Shown piece by piece: positions 6,744-10,534 of a stretch of 10,534 bases of DNA (positions within the stretch are counted from its first letter, which is position 1; each line of letters opens with the position of its first letter). The stretch covers positions 1-10,534 of the forward strand of contig DAOUTC010000029.1 of NCBI GenBank assembly GCA_030626915.1, written 5' to 3'. Origin of the DNA: Dehalococcoidia bacterium (GTDB taxonomy: Bacteria; Chloroflexota; Dehalococcoidia; GIF9; AB-539-J10). Made by a program: the position numbers and the translations under genes. Below the pieces are notes generated by a model. It did not search any database and was not told where the DNA came from. It saw nothing but the letters and a program-made list of their open reading frames with translations.

Positions 6744-7787
6744 CTAAGGGTAAATAGCTAAAGTTTCAAGGCCTGTTGTCTCAGGTAAATTGAACATTAA
6801 ATTCATATTTTGAACCGCTTGACCAGCCCCACCCTTCACTAGATTGTCAAGGCAGCTAATAACTATAAGTCTCCCTGTCCTTAAATCAACAGTAGGGTAA
6901 ATAAAACAAAAGTTATTCCCCCAAGCATGCTTGGTTTGAGGAGGCTTACCTGTTATCTGAATAAAAGGAGCATCTCTGTAAAATTCCCGATAGAGCTGCT
7001 GTAGCTCTCCCTTAGCCTTAACACCCTCAGCTAGTTTCCCTGCCCTTAATCTAGCATAGCAGGTGCTTAATATGCCCCTGGTCATTGGCACCAGGTGAGG
7101 CACAAAGGTTATTGATAAGGAAAATTCGGGATTTAACTCTCTCAGTTCCTGTTCTATTTCCGGCAGGTGGCGATGTCCTTCAATAGAGTAAGCACATGTA
7201 TTCTCATTGGCTTCAGAATAGTGAGTAGTCAAGCCCGGGGTTCTACCAGCGCCAGAGACGCCTGATTTGCTATCAATTATCATATCAGGGTAAATAAGCT
7301 CTTCCTTAACCACCGGGGCCAAAGCCAGGACAGCACTGGTGCTATAACAACCGGGATTAGCTATCAAAGTGGCTGAGGCAATATCATCCCGGTGTAGTTC
7401 GGGCAAGCCGTAAACTGCCTCTTTTAGTAGTTCAGGCGATGGATGATTAAATCCATACCATCTGGGATATTCACCAGCATTCTTTAACCTGAAATCAGCA
7501 CTAGCATCGATAACCTTGATGCCTTTTCTTAGCAATGATGGTACTACATCTACACTGGACTTGTGAGGCATTGCTGAGAAAACGACGTCAATATCGCTAT
7601 CAAGCTGGTCTTTTATTGCCAGTCTGGTTTTGCCGAGATAGGGAAAAACATCGCCCAGCTCTTGACCGGCAGCACTTCGTCCTGTAACCGATTTAAGTTC
7701 TACTTGAGGATGTTGGTACAGCAAGCGAGCTAACTCGCTTCCAATATATCCCGTAACATTTATTATGCCTGCTTTTATTTGTGGCAT
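6744..7787 (-). CDS. argC: N-acetyl-gamma-glutamyl-phosphate reductase (ArgC/LysY family)
   Basis: A 347-residue NADPH-dependent reductase that converts N-acetyl-glutamyl-5-phosphate to the semialdehyde, the third step of arginine/ornithine synthesis (cytoplasmic). The N-terminal dinucleotide-binding loop is INVTGYIGSELARLL (9-23). VVFSAMPHKSS, DASADFRL and YGLPEL follow. The catalytic cysteine is C147 in ANPGCYST, the SKSGVSGAGR loop is at 173-182, and GHRHLPEIEQEL (204-215) carries the conserved histidine. FVPHLVPMTRGI and the C-terminal NLVKGGAGQAVQNMN complete the family pattern. The length is standard. The first glycine of the usual GATGYTG loop is asparagine (N10). Start ATG 7787 has no SD; a TATAAT lies 14 bp upstream. 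The divergent neighbour is a homocitrate-synthase-type gene, so the LysY role in AAA lysine synthesis is an alternative. No argB, argJ or lysW gene is visible. tRNA-Glu follows on the same strand. Confidence 0.95.
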   Translation of the reverse strand: MPQIKAGIINVTGYIGSELARLLYQHPQVELKSVTGRSAAGQELGDVFPYLGKTRLAIKDQLDSDIDVVFSAMPHKSSVDVVPSLLRKGIKVIDASADFRLKNAGEYPRWYGFNHPSPELLKEAVYGLPELHRDDIASATLIANPGCYSTSAVLALAPVVKEELIYPDMIIDSKSGVSGAGRTPGLTTHYSEANENTCAYSIEGHRHLPEIEQELRELNPEFSLSITFVPHLVPMTRGILSTCYARLRAGKLAEGVKAKGELQQLYREFYRDAPFIQITGKPPQTKHAWGNNFCFIYPTVDLRTGRLIVISCLDNLVKGGAGQAVQNMNLMFNLPETTGLETLAIYP

Positions 7788-7801
7788 TGAAAGCTTGATA
7801 T

Positions 7802-7807
7802 ATTATA
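7802..7807 (-). promoter_or_regulatory. Putative argC -10 element
   Basis: On the minus strand this is a perfect TATAAT, 14 bp before the argC ATG at 7787. It predicts an mRNA leader of only about 8 nt, consistent with the absence of an SD. The -35 region is weak: TCGACA lies 15 bp upstream at 7823-7828. Confidence 0.5.
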
Positions 7808-7840
7808 CTACATAATGAACGATGTCGAAATGAGCTGAAT

Positions 7841-7869
7841 TTGACTATCTTGTGAAAGTAATGTAACCT
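7841..7869 (+). promoter_or_regulatory. Putative promoter of the homocitrate-synthase-like gene
   Basis: TTGACT (7841-7846) and TAACCT (7864-7869) are separated by 17 bp and would start RNA near 7876, leaving a ~27-nt leader that contains the SD at 7892-7897. It lies back to back with the argC promoter in the 115-bp divergent spacer. The -10 element is a weak match. Confidence 0.4.
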
Positions 7870-7891
7870 TAGCATTTAATTTTTATCATGA

Positions 7892-7897
7892 GAGGGG
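7892..7897 (+). promoter_or_regulatory. Ribosome binding site deciding the start at 7903
   Basis: GAGGGG followed by TGAAT and ATG gives a 5-bp spacer to the ATG at 7903. The upstream in-frame ATG at 7888 has only an AT-rich tract before it, and it would place this SD inside the coding sequence. Confidence 0.7.
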
Positions 7898-7902
7898 TGA
7901 AT

Positions 7903-9141
7903 ATGCCCAAGATTTACTTTATAGATGTTACTAACCGTGATGGTGTTCAAACTGCCCATCTTGGCCTCTGTAAACTGGAAAAGACCATGATAAATATGTA
8001 TCTCAATGAGATGGGTGTATTCCAGTCAGAATTTGGCTTTCCCACAACAAGGCACGAATCATTTTACCTCCAGGCCAACCTGGAGTTGGCTGAGATGGGA
8101 GTGCTACAACCAATTCGTTTAGAGGGATGGATAAGGGCTACTACTAAAGATGTAGAAACGGCTTTTAAGCTTGTTCCTAATATCCGACATCTCAATCTAT
8201 CTATATCCACATCGGACCAGATGATCAGGGGCAAATTCCAGGGGAAAAAGAGCAGAGATGATATCCTAAGTATGATGACTGATGCCGTAGAAGCTGCTAA
8301 GTCACATGGAGCTGAAAGCATAGGCGTAAATGCTGAGGATGCTTCCCGAACTGATATGGACTTCCTAGTCAGATTTGCCCTGGCAGCCAAAGAGCATGGA
8401 GCCCACAGGCTCAGATACTGCGACACCCTTGGCTATGACAATCCTTTTACCATCTATGAAACTGCTAGGATACTGGCGGAGAATGTAGGTATTCCCATCG
8501 AAGTGCATTGCCATGGTGATCTAGGCATGGCTGTGGCCAACTCTATTGCTGGGGCTAAGGGAGCCATAGATGGTGGTCAGGATGCTTATATCAATGTCAC
8601 TGTCAATGGGATTGGGGAAAGGGCTGGCAATGCTGATCTTGTAGCTACAGCTCTGGCTGTTACTAAATCTAAAGGCTTCGCTGAAAAGTATCCACTGGGA
8701 AAGCCAATCGACCTGACAAAGGCATGGAGGATAGCCAATTTTGCCAGCTACGCTTTCAAAGTCCCTATTCCCGTAAACCAGCCCGGGGTTGGAGTTAATG
8801 CCTTTGCTCACGCCTCCGGCATCCACGCTGACGGCGTGTTAAAGGACCCTGAAAACTATGAGCTGTATAACTTTGAGGAGCTGGGTAGAGGTGAACCAGA
8901 AAAGGTGGAGACCGGCAGACAGATATGCTCCGGTGAGTACAGTGGGACATCTGGTTTTAAGCATATTATGGGTCGGATGGCAGTAGCATTTAAGGATTCC
9001 GAAGAAGCGCGAGAAATTTTGGAATTGGTAAGATATGCCAATGTGGAGGCACAGAAACCGCTGGTTGAGGACGAGCTGCTCTTCATTTACAAGTACCCGC
9101 AGATTGCCAGGAAACTGTTAACGCTAAACCCACCCGAATAA
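7903..9141 (+). CDS. Homocitrate synthase/2-isopropylmalate synthase family enzyme (possibly Re-citrate synthase)
   Basis: A 412-residue DRE-TIM acyltransferase, a family that condenses acetyl-CoA with a 2-oxo acid. Visible family features are FIDVTNRDGVQT (R12, D13), FQSEFGFP (E43), the catalytic-glutamate segment NAEDASRTD (E145), RYCDTLGY, the metal ligands in VHCHGDLGMAVAN (H202, H204), the signature NVTVNGIGERAGNADLV (231-247) and FAHASGIHADGVLKDP (301-316). There is no C-terminal LeuA regulatory domain, so it resembles NifV, LysS or homocitrate synthases more than LeuA. The usual RDGEQ is RDGVQ. The product could be homocitrate, citrate with Re stereochemistry (enzymes of this family do this in some anaerobes, including Clostridium kluyveri and Dehalococcoides), or another 2-alkylmalate. 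Sequence by eye cannot settle it. The gene is divergent from argC, with its own putative promoter and SD. Start ATG 7903 was preferred to 7888. Confidence 0.88.
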   Translation: MPKIYFIDVTNRDGVQTAHLGLCKLEKTMINMYLNEMGVFQSEFGFPTTRHESFYLQANLELAEMGVLQPIRLEGWIRATTKDVETAFKLVPNIRHLNLSISTSDQMIRGKFQGKKSRDDILSMMTDAVEAAKSHGAESIGVNAEDASRTDMDFLVRFALAAKEHGAHRLRYCDTLGYDNPFTIYETARILAENVGIPIEVHCHGDLGMAVANSIAGAKGAIDGGQDAYINVTVNGIGERAGNADLVATALAVTKSKGFAEKYPLGKPIDLTKAWRIANFASYAFKVPIPVNQPGVGVNAFAHASGIHADGVLKDPENYELYNFEELGRGEPEKVETGRQICSGEYSGTSGFKHIMGRMAVAFKDSEEAREILELVRYANVEAQKPLVEDELLFIYKYPQIARKLLTLNPPE

Positions 9142-9172
9142 CACACTCTAATGATGCTGCTACACATATCCC

Positions 9173-9201
9173 TTGACAGTAATACTTTTTGGCTGGATAA
9201 T
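9173..9201 (+). promoter_or_regulatory. Strong promoter of tRNA-Gly
   Basis: A perfect TTGACA (9173-9178), 17-bp spacer and GATAAT (9196-9201) predict transcription from about 9208, six bases before the mature tRNA 5' end. This is the best housekeeping-sigma promoter in the window and fits a stable RNA gene. Confidence 0.8.
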
Positions 9202-9213
9202 ATATAACCAATT

Positions 9214-9288
9214 GCGGGTGTAACTCAGCGGTAGAGTGCTTGCTTCCCAAGCAAGACGTCGTGGGTTCGAATCCCATCACCCGCTCCA
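9214..9288 (+). tRNA. tRNA-Gly (anticodon CCC), CCA encoded
   Basis: The acceptor GCGGGTG pairs perfectly with CACCCGC. The D arm is ACTCAGCGGTAGAGT, the anticodon stem CTTGC/GCAAG encloses loop TTCCCAA (anticodon CCC), and the T arm is GTGGG-TTCGAAT-CCCAT. Discriminator T is followed by a genomically encoded CCA (9286-9288). Its own promoter lies immediately upstream. The insertion sequence end is about 270 bp downstream. No clear terminator hairpin follows, only a pyrimidine-rich stretch. Confidence 0.95.
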
Positions 9289-9555
9289 CACTCAAATTCT
9301 TCGTCATTCTCTCTCTTTTGCATAATTAAACGCCCTACCGTACTTCCATAGGTCAATCTCTGTAGATATAGATAAAACCAGGGGCGTATCAACTCAGTGC
9401 GTTTTTCAGGTGTTTTATTAGTCTTTATTTTAGTCCCAAACCCGATACCAACCCCTATGCTGAAACTATACCTGCTTATGTTCCCACAGTTTGACACGGA
9501 GCCTATAACATTAACAACCCCATAACACTGACAAACCTACAACGTTGTGTGTTGC
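9289..9555. other. Intergenic region with no convincing gene
   Basis: This 267-bp AT-rich stretch lies between tRNA-Gly and the IS end. Open frames here either run antisense through the tRNA or are interrupted, with no SD or recognisable domain. A 10-bp perfect palindrome ACAACGTTGT lies at 9539-9548, just outside the IS terminal repeats. It may be a decayed gene remnant or the tRNA 3' trailer; nothing firmer can be said. Confidence 0.5.
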
Positions 9556-9601
9556 TGTCAAGCGAATATGTCACCCTAATTGTCAAGCGAATTTGTCACC
9601 C
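9556..9601. repeat. Tandem 21-bp terminal repeats of the insertion sequence
   Basis: Two copies, 9556-9576 and 9581-9601, share the 21-bp pattern TGTCAAGCGAAT-W-TGTCACCC (W is A in the first copy and T in the second). They are separated by TAAT, so the period is 25 bp. Each copy contains TGTCA twice. They directly abut the transposase stop codon at 9602-9604. This layout is expected of multiple transposase-binding sites at an IS end. Confidence 0.75.
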
Positions 9602-10534
9602 CTATCTATCGACATACATTTTAAAACGTCTGCGCCAGGGGTGGTCTGGCCCGGGTTTCCATGGAGCTTTCGGCTGTGAGGGTTTCTTTGCAGCAGTGAC
9701 AATTTTGGCCTCGGCAGACTCGCTGCCAGCCGGCATAGCCCGTTTTAAATTTCTTGCTCTAAGCAATGGAGCCTCTGGTGGTGCTGGCCTGGTAGCAAGG
9801 CATTGCCCCTTGTGGTATACCACCAGGCTACCATCCATTCTCTCCTGCACCTCTACTTTAGCCTTAGCATAGCTTAGCCTGCCATTGGTGGGTATTATCT
9901 GGATCCTGTGCCCTCCGAACCGCACCACATTATCCAGACCTACAGTGCGTTGATACTTGAAACAGAATACCTCATCAGGGTTAAATCCTTCAGGAGGCTT
10001 GCAATAAGCCAGGCCAGCTTCTTTAGCGGGAACGGCAAACCTCTGGTTAAATCGGGGCAGAAAGTCCAAAAGTACTCGGTTAGCCTCCTGTATTGTCCTG
10101 GCACCCGCTATGCGGAGCTCGCTTTCCAGCCTATCCTGGAAGGTCCCCCATAGCCTCTCAATCCTACCCCTTGCCTGTGGGGAGCGTGATGTGATGGAAA
10201 TGATGCCCAACTCCTCCATTATTCTGCCAAACTGCGTTGGTTCCCTTCTTCCCATAAGCTGCTCCTCCAGTGATTCTGCCTCTCTCTTGGAGCGTTCAAA
10301 TATGCCATGCCCATCATGATACAAAGCCCGGGGTATACCATGGCTTTCTACAATTTGGCGTAGCAAGAGGATATATCCCTGGGCATCCTCCTGGTCCCTG
10401 AATAAACCATAGGGGACTTTACCTGTAGCATCATCTATAGCTCCTACAAGGGTTAGATAAGACCCTCTCCCCTCCAACCAATCATCACGACTGCCATCAA
10501 TCTGCAGTAGCATTCCTTCCCTGGGATAGCGCTC
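9602..10534 (-). CDS. DDE (rve integrase-core) transposase, ISNCY family-like, 5' end outside window
   Basis: The frame is open to the window edge: residues ERYPREG precede the internal methionine at 10513, so the N-terminal helix-turn-helix part is missing from view. The visible ~310 residues include the integrase core. Counting from that methionine, the first catalytic D is D6 (LLQIDGSRDDWLEGRG), the second D67 (ALYHDGHGIF) and the glutamate E119 (RSPQARGRIERLWGTFQDRL). The AIDDATG, GRREPTQFGR and FLPRFNQRFAVP segments and the C-terminal DHPWRRRFK are typical of transposases annotated as ISNCY family. Within the visible part there is no stop or frameshift, so the element may be intact. The stop abuts the IS terminal repeats. 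It catalyses cut and join of its own element ends. The family name is from memory; the DDE assignment is secure. Confidence 0.9.
   Translation of the reverse strand, partial: ERYPREGMLLQIDGSRDDWLEGRGSYLTLVGAIDDATGKVPYGLFRDQEDAQGYILLLRQIVESHGIPRALYHDGHGIFERSKREAESLEEQLMGRREPTQFGRIMEELGIISITSRSPQARGRIERLWGTFQDRLESELRIAGARTIQEANRVLLDFLPRFNQRFAVPAKEAGLAYCKPPEGFNPDEVFCFKYQRTVGLDNVVRFGGHRIQIIPTNGRLSYAKAKVEVQERMDGSLVVYHKGQCLATRPAPPEAPLLRARNLKRAMPAGSESAEAKIVTAAKKPSQPKAPWKPGPDHPWRRRFKMYVDR

Larger units (their letters stand above)
9556..10534 (-). mobile_element. Insertion sequence, ISNCY-like, one end only
   Basis: It comprises the terminal repeats at 9556-9601 and the 3' part of a DDE transposase gene reading towards that end; the other end lies beyond the window. 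The outer boundary is placed at the first TGTCA but could lie a few bases further out, since the matching inverted end and target duplication are not visible. Its base composition looks more GC-rich than the flanking host DNA, consistent with acquisition. Confidence 0.75.

Noticed and set aside
7788..7902. Possible riboswitch or attenuator between argC and the synthase gene
   Set aside because: The 115 bp hold two promoter-like elements but no evident hairpin, leader peptide or known aptamer core; predicted leaders are only about 8 and 27 nt.
8064..8826. Antisense open frames of 101-120 codons within the homocitrate-synthase-type gene
   Set aside because: Compositional shadows of a strongly conserved gene on the plus strand; their serine-rich translations lack motifs.
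9083..9307. Minus-strand open frame containing RVMGFEPTTSCLGSKHSTAEL
   Set aside because: Another antisense-tRNA translation often misannotated as a protein; it also overlaps the real homocitrate-synthase-type gene end.
9225..9497. Minus-strand open frame whose C-terminal part reads GAGDGIRTHDVLLGKQALYR
   Set aside because: This is a well-known artefact: the antisense translation of a tRNA (here tRNA-Gly). The remainder has no domain, no SD and no conserved pattern.
9556..9601. Two regularly spaced repeats considered as a mini CRISPR array
   Set aside because: There are only two units, the spacer is 4 bp, and the units abut a transposase gene; IS terminal repeats explain them.
9549..9872. 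Plus-strand open frame of 107 codons over the IS end
   Set aside because: It runs antisense through the transposase C-terminus and through the terminal repeats, with no SD and no recognisable protein features.

Overview
The window holds ordinary chromosomal genes of a moderately AT-rich bacterium, plus one end of an insertion sequence. I found no clearly new multi-gene system. The most unusual points are a mobile-repeat-derived insertion inside uvrC, a tyrosine recombinase lacking one conserved catalytic histidine, and an ArgC/LysY-type reductase gene divergent from a homocitrate-synthase-type gene. The organism is most likely an anaerobic member of the Chloroflexota (Dehalococcoidia-like). 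That rests on the remembered look of ArgC (INVTGY at the N-terminus), on the homocitrate/Re-citrate synthase-type enzyme and on the IS type. No 16S or other marker gene is present, so the assignment is tentative.

Region by region: (1) 1-1264, plus strand: the 3' part of a probable dual-OB-domain protein, followed 10 bp later by a DUF72 (YecE-like) protein. (2) 1248-3131, minus strand: uvrC, convergent with the DUF72 gene and overlapping it by 17 bp. (3) 3162-6654, plus strand: a tight run of five genes with gaps of about 6-26 bp. They encode a Xer-type tyrosine recombinase, an 81-residue basic protein with a C-terminal membrane helix, a protein-L-isoaspartate methyltransferase (pcm), an FMN nitroreductase, and an FAD oxidoreductase of the L-2-hydroxyglutarate oxidase type. 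(4) 6657-7787, minus strand: argC followed by tRNA-Glu(TTC), whose 3' end lies 2 bp from the stop codon of the FAD oxidoreductase. (5) 7788-7902: a divergent promoter region. (6) 7903-9141, plus strand: a homocitrate/isopropylmalate synthase-family enzyme. (7) 9173-9288: a strong promoter and tRNA-Gly(CCC). (8) 9289-9555: no convincing gene. (9) 9556 to the window end: one end of an ISNCY-like insertion sequence with two 21-bp terminal repeats and a minus-strand DDE transposase that runs off the window.

How the genes relate: uvrC (nucleotide excision repair) and the Xer-like recombinase are DNA-maintenance genes sharing a 30-bp divergent intergenic region. pcm, the nitroreductase and the FAD oxidoreductase look like repair and redox housekeeping. 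The stretch 5521-9141 is rich in enzymes of 2-oxoglutarate and glutamate chemistry: L-2-hydroxyglutarate oxidation, ArgC-type reduction, and acetyl-CoA condensation with a 2-oxo acid. This could reflect arginine, AAA-type lysine or Re-citrate metabolism, but the window alone cannot decide which.
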